Source: Bacteroidales bacterium
GTDB taxonomy: Bacteria; Bacteroidota; Bacteroidia; Bacteroidales; FEN-979
DNA length: 13,391 nucleotides
Assembly: GCA_016926765.1 (NCBI GenBank)
Contig: JAFGNY010000272.1
Span: forward strand, 1 to 13,391
Direction: 5' to 3'
Shown here: piece by piece, positions 6,579-13,391 of the stretch
Layout of the letters: each line of letters starts with the position of its first letter
How positions within the stretch are numbered: position 1 is the stretch's first letter
Translations under genes and position numbers: made by a program
Notes under the pieces: model-generated
The model's input: only the letters and a program-made list of their open reading frames with translations
Told to the model about the DNA's origin: nothing
Database searches by the model: none

Positions 6579-8405
6579 ATGTCTTCCGCCCGCTCCAAGT
6601 ATTTCTCCCACCTCGACGGCATTGTTAAAACACTGCCCCACAAGCCTGGCGTATATCAGTTTTTCGACGACAAGAACAAAATCATCTACGTGGGGAAAGC
6701 CAAGGACCTGAAGAAGCGTGTGAGCTCCTATTTCGTCAAGATCCATTCCATCAGCGGGAAAGTACAGATGCTGGTCCGGAAAATTGCTGATATCCGTTTC
6801 ATCGTGGTAAGCACCGAGCAGGACGCGCTGCTGCTGGAGAATAACCTGATCAAGAAGTATCGCCCAAGGTACAATGTAGCACTGAAAGATGACAAAACCT
6901 TTCCCTGGATCTGCATCAAAAACGAGCCCTTCCCACGGATTTTTCCCACCCGCAGTCTGGTTCGTGACGGATCAGAATACTTCGGGCCCTATGCCAATGT
7001 CCGCCTGATGCATACCCTGCTGGATCTGATCCGCCAGCTCTTCCCGTTGAGAAACTGCCATCTGAACCTCTCCGAAAAGAATATCCGAACAGGCAAATTC
7101 AAGGTATGCCTTGAATACCATATCGGCAATTGCAAAGCTCCTTGTGCAGGGCTTCAGTCCCTGGAGGAATACAACCAGTCGGTACAGGCAATCCGGAGTA
7201 TCATCAAGGGAAATGTATCGGTGGTGGCCCGACAGCTCAAAGAGCTGATGATGGAGTATGCCACACGTCAGGAGTTTGAAAAGGCCCACCTGGTGAAAGA
7301 GAAATACCTGGCTCTGGAAAAGTACCAGAGCAAATCCACTGTAGTCAATCCGGCCATCAACGATGTGGATGTTTTTTCGATCGCTTCCGACGTAACCACC
7401 GCTTATGTCAACTTTATGAAGGTGATGAACGGCGCCATCATCCAGGTACATACCATTGAGATCCAGAAAAAACTGGATGAACCTGATGAGGAGTTGTTAC
7501 CGATTGCCATCACGGAGATACGGGAACGGTTTGAAAGCCTGTCACCGGAGGTCATCGTTCCCTTTGACCCGGGCTATACGGTGGCCAATATCTCTTTCAC
7601 AGTTCCCAAGATTGGCGACAAGAAAAAACTGCTTGAATTATCCGAGCGAAACGTACGGTATTTTCAGTTGGAGAAGGAGAAACAAAAAGAGTTGGTCGAC
7701 CCCGAACACAGAAGCAGTCGAATCATGGAGACCATGATGAAAGATTTGAGAATGACCACCCTGCCCGAGCACATTGAATGTTTCGACAATTCCAATATCC
7801 AGGGAAATTTCCCCGTAGCAGCTATGGTCTGCTTTAAAAAAGCAAAACCGGATAAAGGTGAGTACCGTCATTTCAACATCAAGACCGTTGAGGGACCAAA
7901 TGATTATGCCTCCATGGAGGAGGTTATTTACCGGCGTTACAAGCGGTTGCTGGAGGAGAGCAAACCTCTCCCTCAACTCCTCATCGTGGATGGCGGCAAA
8001 GGGCAGTTGTCGGCCGCCATGAACAGCCTGAAAATACTGAAACTCACCGGCAGCATGACGGTGATCGGGATTGCCAAGAAGCTTGAGGAGATCTACTATC
8101 CAAACGACCCGGTACCTATGTACCTCGATAAAAAATCGGAGACCTTACGCCTGATCCAGCAGATGCGAGACGAAGCCCACCGGTTCGGGATCACCCATCA
8201 CAGGAAACGGCGCGAGAAAGGAACGGTAAAATCGATCCTGACCGACATCCCTGGCATCGGTTATTCAACTGCTCAACAACTATTATGGAAATTCAAATCA
8301 GTGAAACAGATCCGTGAAGCTTCGCTGGAAGAGCTGCAGACGATAGTTGGAAAAGCGAAAGGGGAAGTGGTGTTTAATTATTTTGCAAGCGGACAAGCGG
8401 ACTAG
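6579..8405 (+). CDS. uvrC: UvrABC excinuclease subunit C
   Basis: Dual-incision nuclease of nucleotide excision repair, cytoplasmic, 608 residues and full length. Domain order: GIY-YIG nuclease (GVY at 24-26, YVGKA at 37-41, Arg47, metal-binding Glu87 in LLLENNLIK). Then a four-cysteine region (RNC, C-LEYHIGN-C-KAP-C) matching the E. coli UvrC Fe-S cysteines. Then the UVR helical hairpin that contacts UvrB (EYATRQEFEKAHLVKEKY). Then the RNase H-like 5'-incision domain with Asp403 (FDNSNIQG), Asp442 (GPNDYASM), Asp471 (VDGGKGQ) and His540/541 (ITHHRKRR), and finally the helix-hairpin-helix pair (DIPGIGYSTAQQLL). I chose the ATG at 6579 over an in-frame TTG at 6525, whose extra residues are non-homologous and overlap the putative promoter. 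The last five residues and the TAG stop are encoded by an 8-bp tandem repeat. Confidence 0.97.
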   Translation: MSSARSKYFSHLDGIVKTLPHKPGVYQFFDDKNKIIYVGKAKDLKKRVSSYFVKIHSISGKVQMLVRKIADIRFIVVSTEQDALLLENNLIKKYRPRYNVALKDDKTFPWICIKNEPFPRIFPTRSLVRDGSEYFGPYANVRLMHTLLDLIRQLFPLRNCHLNLSEKNIRTGKFKVCLEYHIGNCKAPCAGLQSLEEYNQSVQAIRSIIKGNVSVVARQLKELMMEYATRQEFEKAHLVKEKYLALEKYQSKSTVVNPAINDVDVFSIASDVTTAYVNFMKVMNGAIIQVHTIEIQKKLDEPDEELLPIAITEIRERFESLSPEVIVPFDPGYTVANISFTVPKIGDKKKLLELSERNVRYFQLEKEKQKELVDPEHRSSRIMETMMKDLRMTTLPEHIECFDNSNIQGNFPVAAMVCFKKAKPDKGEYRHFNIKTVEGPNDYASMEEVIYRRYKRLLEESKPLPQLLIVDGGKGQLSAAMNSLKILKLTGSMTVIGIAKKLEEIYYPNDPVPMYLDKKSETLRLIQQMRDEAHRFGITHHRKRREKGTVKSILTDIPGIGYSTAQQLLWKFKSVKQIREASLEELQTIVGKAKGEVVFNYFASGQAD

Positions 8406-8418
8406 CGGACAAGCGGAC
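8387..8418 (+). repeat. Octamer tandem repeat AAGCGGAC x4 spanning the uvrC stop
   Basis: Four adjacent 8-bp units: 8387-8394, 8395-8402, 8403-8410 and 8411-8418. All are AAGCGGAC except the third, which is TAGCGGAC. That single A-to-T difference creates the in-frame TAG (8403-8405) that ends uvrC. The unit itself has no stop in any plus-strand frame. The repeat leads directly into the heptamer repeat. Confidence 0.95.
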
Positions 8419-8420
8419 AA

Positions 8421-8437
8421 GTAAGACAACGTCTTAC
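8421..8437. other. Perfect 7-bp inverted repeat with 3-nt loop between convergent genes
   Basis: GTAAGAC (8421-8427), loop AAC, GTCTTAC (8431-8437). The left arm can pair equally with any of the four GTCTTAC copies ending at 8437, 8444, 8451 and 8458. It begins 16 nt after the uvrC stop and 18 nt beyond the VanZ stop, so it could help end transcription from both sides. There is no following T-run, so it is not a canonical intrinsic terminator. Confidence 0.45.
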
Positions 8438-8477
8438 GTCTTACGTCTTACGTCTTACGTCCTACGTCCTACGTCCT
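8429..8477. repeat. Heptamer tandem repeat ACGTCYT x7 spanning the VanZ-like stop
   Basis: Seven adjacent 7-bp units: four of ACGTCTT (8429-8456) and three of ACGTCCT (8457-8477), then a degenerate pyrimidine-rich tail to about 8490. On the minus strand every unit contains TAA or TAG (GTAAGAC, GTAGGAC). Because 7 is not a multiple of 3, three units put stops in all three minus-strand frames. On the plus strand the units contain no stop. The last six codons of the VanZ-like gene and its TAA fall inside. Confidence 0.95.
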
Positions 8478-8862
8478 TCCTCCTTCGTCTAATCCATACC
8501 GAGACTCCCCACCCTGCAAAACATCCCACCATGTTGGCAATAAAATCCCAGACGGATCCGGTGCGCATGGGGACAATGAACTCCTGCATCAGCTCCGTAG
8601 CGCCTGCCACAAACAAGCAGACAAGAAATGCATAAAGTACCGGGTACTTCGCTATACAGGAAGGTGTTCCGGGAAGATAAAAACTTCTGGCCGAAAGGAA
8701 AAAAAAGACAGCGAATACAACGAGGTGCGCCAGCTTATCAGGCTGGAAGAGATCGAAGTAAGAGGGGAGCTTCGGCAAAACAGAACCGGGAAGACCTGTG
8801 AGGACAAAAATAAATACACCCCACAAAATGGCCCACCGGGTATTTCGCAGGAATAAGAGCAT
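8455..8862 (-). CDS. VanZ-like family membrane protein
   Basis: Small inner-membrane protein of 135 residues with four hydrophobic segments (about 9-29, 45-63, 74-92, 106-124). It carries the VanZ-family pattern: DKLAHLVVF (Asp42-His46), then Glu90, Gln93, Arg100, Asp106, Asn110 and Gly113 in GATELMQEFIVPMRTG and WDFIANMVG. VanZ gives low-level teicoplanin resistance in enterococcal Tn1546, but most chromosomal VanZ-like proteins have no known function, and nothing here suggests glycopeptide resistance. The ATG at 8860-8862 follows the gcvH stop by 22 nt, suggesting a shared transcript. The basic tail RRRRKDVGRRT ends in residues encoded by the heptamer repeat (DVGRRT), so tail sequence and length should drift with repeat copy number. 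Confidence 0.85.
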   Translation of the reverse strand: MLLFLRNTRWAILWGVFIFVLTGLPGSVLPKLPSYFDLFQPDKLAHLVVFAVFFFLSARSFYLPGTPSCIAKYPVLYAFLVCLFVAGATELMQEFIVPMRTGSVWDFIANMVGCFAGWGVSVWIRRRRKDVGRRT

Positions 8863-8884
8863 GCGGCGGAGGCGGACAACAGGG

Positions 8885-9265
8885 TTAAGCCTGGATAAGT
8901 TCCTTGTATTGACCCGGGGTCAGAAGTTCATCCACTTCAGCAGGATCAGAAACTTTTATGCGCACAACCCATCCCTGATCGTACGGATCATTGTTGATGA
9001 TCTCCGGTTTGGATGAAAGTTCCTCATTGTATTCAAGTACCTCCCCGCCAACTGGCATAAACATATCTGATACCGTTTTAACTGCTTCAATAGTGCCAAA
9101 AGCCTCTTCTTTGGCAAGAGTCTCTCCTACCGTTTCGACCTCAATAAATACGATATCGCCAAGTTCATGCTGGGCATAGTCAGTAATTCCTATAAAGGCA
9201 TATTCGCCGTCGATCTTCAGCCATTCATGGTCTTTTGTGTACTTCAGGTTGTCAGGAACGTTCAT
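8885..9265 (-). CDS. gcvH: Glycine cleavage system H protein
   Basis: Lipoyl-carrier protein of the glycine cleavage system. It shuttles the aminomethyl group from GcvP to GcvT and electrons to the lipoamide dehydrogenase, in the cytoplasm. Length is 126 residues, normal for the family. It starts with the usual YTKDHEWL, then GITDYAQHELGDIVFIEV, and the lipoylation motif GTIEAVKTVSDMFMPVGGEV with the modified lysine at Lys63. The C-terminal NNDPYDQGWVVRIKVSD is also typical. All expected residues are intact. GcvP and GcvT are not in the window. It sits 46 nt after sprA and 22 nt before the VanZ-like gene on the same strand, so it may be read through from sprA or from its own weak promoter in the spacer. 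Confidence 0.97.
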   Translation of the reverse strand: MNVPDNLKYTKDHEWLKIDGEYAFIGITDYAQHELGDIVFIEVETVGETLAKEEAFGTIEAVKTVSDMFMPVGGEVLEYNEELSSKPEIINNDPYDQGWVVRIKVSDPAEVDELLTPGQYKELIQA

Positions 9266-9291
9266 GAGTTTTTCCGATTAAATATTTTTGG

Positions 9292-9322
9292 TAAAAATAA
9301 TCTTTTTTTCATTATTGTGAAA
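9292..9322 (-). promoter_or_regulatory. Weak candidate gcvH promoter in the sprA-gcvH spacer
   Basis: On the minus strand TTTC (9322-9319), 19 nt, then TATTTTTA (9299-9292) fits TTTG-N19-TAnnTTTG with one mismatch in each box. The spacer is very A/T-rich, which makes chance matches likely. A start near 9285 would leave about 20 nt before the gcvH ATG. If false, gcvH depends on transcription from sprA. Confidence 0.22.
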
Positions 9323-12300
9323 GGGTGAACCGGAGAGCGATGCCTCCCTGAGTATTGGAGGTACGGTACTGATTTGAGACATAGGGTGACATAATGTCTT
9401 TATCGAAATAAAACCGGATATTGAACCGGGCGCTCAGGTTGTAATCAGCCGAGAAATTAATGGCAATCCGCTGTTGACCGCTGGAAATCTGATTGATATC
9501 TTCATCCACCCGCCGCAGAACCGTTTTATTTTGCCGCAGCGCGAAATCCAGCTTCACATTCAGGTCGCTTGTGGTGCGTGATTTTCTGCCTCCTCCAAAG
9601 AGGCCGGAAAAGTTCAGCCGGATGTTCTTGAACCGGTAACCGATCCCTGCAACATATTCGGTACTCTTGATCTCTGTCAGCTGATTGTTCGCAAAGCTGA
9701 AACTCAGATTCCGCGATTTCCGTATTTCGAATGTAGTGATGAGACTGTTGATCCATCCCATATCGAACCGGATCAGGGGGCTGAATTGTTCGGTGATGGT
9801 AATAAAGTTGACCTCCCTTTTCGGAATGAAGTTACCGGCTGAATTAACGGCATACGGAAATCCGTTGCGTTCTTCATATTGAATATTGGAGACATATCCT
9901 CCTACCGAATAGGTTGAAACATACGCGTGGGTCAGGGTAAGATTCCGCAGGAATTTACAGAAGAATTTCATCTTGGAAAATCCGTCATAGGTGACTCTCC
10001 AGTTGGGCAGAGGGATCTTTGGGAAGACGGAGAGACCAATTTTTGCCGGATCCTGTCCTTTATAGGCGGCCAGGAATGCTACGGCCAAAACCTCCTGATC
10101 ATTGGCGCCATACCCTACCGGAAAGCCGGTGGAATCCACCCCGTTTGACCAAGGATTTTGTTCGGCATAGCGCTGTGCTATCAGCAGGCGGGAGTCCTTC
10201 AGGTTTTCAAAAAGGATCGAGATACTTTCATCTGGTTCTGTCGTAAATGCCGTCCCGATGATGATATATGACATGGTATAGCTCCCGTTGAGTTGAGGCG
10301 AATAGGAGTTAAAGTTTCCATTCCGGTCTGCTTTAAAATACTCCTGCTGGAAGTTCCCCTGCTGCTTGTTGATGGTGACCTCTATCCGGAAATCACGCAG
10401 CGGTTCAATACTTCCGGAGATAGATAAATTTTCGTTAAACTTGATGCTATAGGCTGCATTCAGTAGCGTATCCATTGTCATCCAGCCACGGTCCACTGCC
10501 TTGGGGCGGATATCGGTCTGCGAACCGAAAACAAATCCAAGCCCGGGTGCATTCTGGCTGAGGCTGATCCCCATAAAATCGGGTTCCGGCGTAAATCCAG
10601 GAAGCTGGATTCCATGACCCTGCGTATACTGGAATTTTGCATTCCGAACGCCCATCAGGATCCGTACAAATCCATCCAGAAGGAATTTCCCAAAATTGAA
10701 TTTCGGCTTCTCAGGTAACAGGCTGTCGGGGGGATTCGCCGGTGACTGGGCCGGATTTTTTCCTCCTATCTGTCCCGGTATCATCGATCGCTGATCCAGG
10801 GGTTTGTTCTTTCCGGCATTGACACGCTTCAGGTAAGGAACTTTGTTATAAAGATTCACCAGGTTCACTCCGCCATTCAATGCATAGGTCACATTATTTT
10901 CAATCAGATTCCCCAATTTTTCCTGCACCGAAACCGGGCTGGCTGCCCACCGGTAACCCGACTGATACCCGGCAGTAAGGTTGATCCAGTTGAGCAGCGG
11001 GATTTTGCTGAAAGGGACTTCCCAGGTGATGGATGCCTGCTGGTTGTAACTGTTCATCGTGCCGATGGAGAAGATCTCATTCCACACCTGATCGCGAGTG
11101 GATTTATCCACTTTCCCCGGGGGCTCATTGATGAATGAACTGGCATTTGCCGCCCAGGAAAGACGGAGGGATTTACTGAAATCATACTTCAGATCGTACA
11201 CCCGCGTCCAGTCCCACTGCTTGATGTAAAAAGTCTCCATCGGGACGATCCCCCTGCTTTTATTCCTGAACTTGCGCTGATCATAGGCACGGATCATATC
11301 GGTCCGGAAAGAAAAATTCTTTGGAATGTAATAGAAATTGAAATCCTTGATTAGCTGGAACATCTTATTCCGTGCTAAGAATTTCGATTTGTCGAAGGGT
11401 TTAATATTCTTGGGGGAGATAGAAAAGTTATAGCCCAATCCTCCTGAATAGCGTTTCCTCAGTTCATATTCAACATCAGGACTCCGGTGGTATGTCTCCG
11501 AATAGGCGTAGCTAACATTGAAGTTCTCGATGTCATATGGTCTTACCTTTTTATCCGTTGTCCGGTCTTTTCTGACGTTCATCAGGTTGAAATTCTTGCG
11601 TTCGGTATAGTCGATAGCCAGCGTTTTAACGGAATCTTTCTGTGATTTAGTTTCCATGGCGTCGACCACCGTGTTGAGGTAGAGGTCGGGATTGAGGGGA
11701 TCGTATAAAGGAGTGATCTTCTGAAGGGAGTAGTCGAAATGCATGGGGATCCGTATCCCGGTATGTTCAGGGAAAAACTTCCCGAATTCGATATCTGTAT
11801 CGAATCCCAGCAGGGTAGTTGCCTCCATTTTCCGTTCAGTGGTTTTTTGCTCAATGGATCCAAACCCTGCACTGCTGTAGCTCCCGGTAAGCTGAACCCG
11901 CCCCAGGTCAGCCAGATCTGCAGCCACACGGGCAATGGCTGCCCATCCCCCTTTTTTATTAAAATCGCTCAACCTTAGTTCGTCAACCCAGATCTCGGCA
12001 CATTTAGCCTGACCGTCATCATCCTGAGTGTTTGTCGTCTTCTTCGGATTGCGGATTCCGATTATGACGGCCCTCACGTCACTGATAGTCGGAGAACCTA
12101 CTACGGTGATCTTGTTTTTACCGTCATATTGTGAATAGGGCATCGAAAGAGTCAGGTTGCTCCCGGGTTTCTGCATCTCGATGATCCGGTTATATTTTAC
12201 CTGAACGAGTTGATCAAGGTCGATATCGAAGGCATTGGATTCGGGCCAGATGGCATCCGGGTCAGTGGCAGTCGTTCCCCACGGTGTAAATGAAAGAGGG

Positions 12301-13391
12301 ATTTCATACTCATAGAAATTCTGTGTAAAATCGCTTCCTATCCTCATGAAAATCGTCAGGTCTCCGTTTTTCAGATCCTGGCTCTGGATTGCCTGTTCGG
12401 CATGTACAAACATTTTCAGCCGTTTGAACTGACGAAAGTCAAACTCAACGGTTTTGTATGCCGCACGGGCATCTCCGTCAACCAGGTTGCATACGTTGAT
12501 AGCCATCGACTGTTCATTCAGTTGCTGGAAATTGGTAGAGGCCCAGTTGGTCTCCCGCTGGATGCCGGGAGGCATCACATAGGGAATCGGCTCTTTGCTC
12601 CCGTTTTCTTCGAGACTCACCGTACTGATGTCGAAGATCGTCTGGTTCTGGTATTCATCGGGGATGTATTCTCCAGGCGCGAGCAGACTGAAATCGTATC
12701 GTCTCCATTCGCCGCGGGAAAGTTCGAGAGTGGCAAAACGGCAGACAATCTCTCTGGGAAATCCTTTAAAGAACATTCGCATAAAACGGATGGAGGTGAA
12801 TCCCTGGATGTCTCCGACCACCTTGTCGGGGGTCCGGACCGGAATCTTGAACTGGTACCATTTAACCCTTCCGCGTGATCCGTCAGCCAGCGGAATATCG
12901 GTGGCTTCATAAACATTGGTGATGTAGTTCATCCCCGGTTTCATCTTGTCAGGGCTTAACTGAACCTTATACTGGTAGTAGCGTTCGGATTCGCTGAGGG
13001 TATTGTCTTTATTGATATCCTCCACATTGGGCAGGGTGGTGGCCAGGGTGGGATAGCTTTCGGGAGAGGTTTCGGCAGAAGGTGAGTTCCCTTCCGTATT
13101 ATTATATTTTTTATACCGTTCGAGCACACTCTCATAGAGTGGGTCATTGTCGTAGTCGCTCCCCCGGAAATAATGGTAATCATCAGCCGACGGGTCAATT
13201 GCAGCCTGCTGGTAGGCTTTGGAACCCGGACCAAAGCTATTGTTGAGTTGTACAATGTAAGCGGAATCAAAGAAGGAAAGTTCGTCAATATCCCCCAATC
13301 CGTCGTATCCGACATCCTGATAAGGGCGTGAAACCGGGTTGTTATCGAACGCGTCAACCAGGGCCTGTAAGGTAGGTACCCGTCCCCAGAT
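9312..13391 (-). CDS. sprA: SprA (Sov) type IX secretion outer-membrane translocon, C-terminal part
   Basis: Giant beta-barrel through which type IX secretion system cargo crosses the outer membrane; in gliding Bacteroidota it is also needed for motility. The frame is open to the right edge, giving 1359 residues, a little over half of a typical protein of about 2400. The visible part begins IWGRVPTLQALVDAFDNNP, followed by RPYQDVGYDGL. It then has the SprA-type domain with GFTSIRFMRMFFKGFPREIV (about 196-215), the motif WVDELRLSDFNKKGGWAAIA near 465, and KMEATTLLGFDTDIEFGKFF. Further on come WDWTRVYDLKYDFSKSLRLS and WEVPFSKIPLLNWINLTAGY. The rest is rich in alternating aromatic beta-strands, ending with a strand GGIALRFTLSQ and TAA. 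The N-terminus and signal peptide are outside. A TTG at 13296-13298 is an internal leucine, not a start. No frameshift is seen. Confidence 0.96.
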   Translation of the reverse strand: MWGRVPTLQALVDAFDNNPVSRPYQDVGYDGLGDIDELSFFDSAYIVQLNNSFGPGSKAYQQAAIDPSADDYHYFRGSDYDNDPLYESVLERYKKYNNTEGNSPSAETSPESYPTLATTLPNVEDINKDNTLSESERYYQYKVQLSPDKMKPGMNYITNVYEATDIPLADGSRGRVKWYQFKIPVRTPDKVVGDIQGFTSIRFMRMFFKGFPREIVCRFATLELSRGEWRRYDFSLLAPGEYIPDEYQNQTIFDISTVSLEENGSKEPIPYVMPPGIQRETNWASTNFQQLNEQSMAINVCNLVDGDARAAYKTVEFDFRQFKRLKMFVHAEQAIQSQDLKNGDLTIFMRIGSDFTQNFYEYEIPLSFTPWGTTATDPDAIWPESNAFDIDLDQLVQVKYNRIIEMQKPGSNLTLSMPYSQYDGKNKITVVGSPTISDVRAVIIGIRNPKKTTNTQDDDGQAKCAEIWVDELRLSDFNKKGGWAAIARVAADLADLGRVQLTGSYSSAGFGSIEQKTTERKMEATTLLGFDTDIEFGKFFPEHTGIRIPMHFDYSLQKITPLYDPLNPDLYLNTVVDAMETKSQKDSVKTLAIDYTERKNFNLMNVRKDRTTDKKVRPYDIENFNVSYAYSETYHRSPDVEYELRKRYSGGLGYNFSISPKNIKPFDKSKFLARNKMFQLIKDFNFYYIPKNFSFRTDMIRAYDQRKFRNKSRGIVPMETFYIKQWDWTRVYDLKYDFSKSLRLSWAANASSFINEPPGKVDKSTRDQVWNEIFSIGTMNSYNQQASITWEVPFSKIPLLNWINLTAGYQSGYRWAASPVSVQEKLGNLIENNVTYALNGGVNLVNLYNKVPYLKRVNAGKNKPLDQRSMIPGQIGGKNPAQSPANPPDSLLPEKPKFNFGKFLLDGFVRILMGVRNAKFQYTQGHGIQLPGFTPEPDFMGISLSQNAPGLGFVFGSQTDIRPKAVDRGWMTMDTLLNAAYSIKFNENLSISGSIEPLRDFRIEVTINKQQGNFQQEYFKADRNGNFNSYSPQLNGSYTMSYIIIGTAFTTEPDESISILFENLKDSRLLIAQRYAEQNPWSNGVDSTGFPVGYGANDQEVLAVAFLAAYKGQDPAKIGLSVFPKIPLPNWRVTYDGFSKMKFFCKFLRNLTLTHAYVSTYSVGGYVSNIQYEERNGFPYAVNSAGNFIPKREVNFITITEQFSPLIRFDMGWINSLITTFEIRKSRNLSFSFANNQLTEIKSTEYVAGIGYRFKNIRLNFSGLFGGGRKSRTTSDLNVKLDFALRQNKTVLRRVDEDINQISSGQQRIAINFSADYNLSARFNIRFYFDKDIMSPYVSNQYRTSNTQGGIALRFTLSQ

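Noticed and set aside
8421..8437. Canonical rho-independent terminator
   Set aside because: The stem is only 7 bp with moderate GC and no U-tract follows in either direction.
8429..8477. CRISPR array
   Set aside because: Units are 7 bp, directly adjacent and without spacers; no cas gene is nearby.
8455..8862. Glycopeptide resistance determinant
   Set aside because: Only VanZ-family similarity is present. No vanHAX or vanRS genes adjoin it, and chromosomal VanZ-like proteins are common without any resistance role.
9312..13298. sprA beginning at 13298
   Set aside because: The codon is TTG and the frame continues upstream to the edge with SprA-like sequence (WGRVPTLQALVDAFDNNP), so it is an internal leucine.

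Overview
The window is typical of a Bacteroidota genome, probably Bacteroidales-like. The evidence is a long SprA (type IX secretion) gene, AT-rich spacers holding TTTG/TAnnTTTG-like promoter candidates instead of strong Shine-Dalgarno sites, and family-level similarity throughout. It looks like chromosomal backbone. I see no insertion sequence, phage gene, CRISPR array, tRNA or rRNA. Coding density is very high.

Layout. Positions 1-6446 (minus strand) hold a tightly packed operon for a membrane-bound complex of the group 4 [NiFe]-hydrogenase / complex I superfamily, in the order hyfB-hyfC-hyfE-hyfF-hyfG. HyfG runs off the left edge. Two junctions are TAATG stop/start overlaps. The membrane arm looks intact: two antiporter-like subunits, one NuoH-like subunit and one NuoK-like subunit. 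The large subunit, however, lacks the first CxxC pair that binds the Ni-Fe centre; CGIC is replaced by AGDT at residues 207-210. This points to an 'energy-converting hydrogenase related' (Ehr) complex rather than a working hydrogenase. Its redox substrate is unknown.

Positions 6447-6578 are a divergent promoter region, followed by uvrC (plus strand, nucleotide excision repair). Its stop codon lies inside an 8-bp tandem repeat. Right behind it is a 7-bp tandem repeat that encodes the end of the convergent VanZ-like gene. On the minus strand the order is sprA (C-terminal ~1359 residues, truncated by the right edge), gcvH (glycine cleavage H protein) and a VanZ-like membrane protein, spaced 46 and 22 nt apart and probably co-transcribed at least in part.

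The most interesting item is the hydrogenase-like complex that keeps its ion-pumping arm but has lost the visible half of its Ni-Fe ligand set. The paired tandem repeats that write the last codons of two convergent genes come second.
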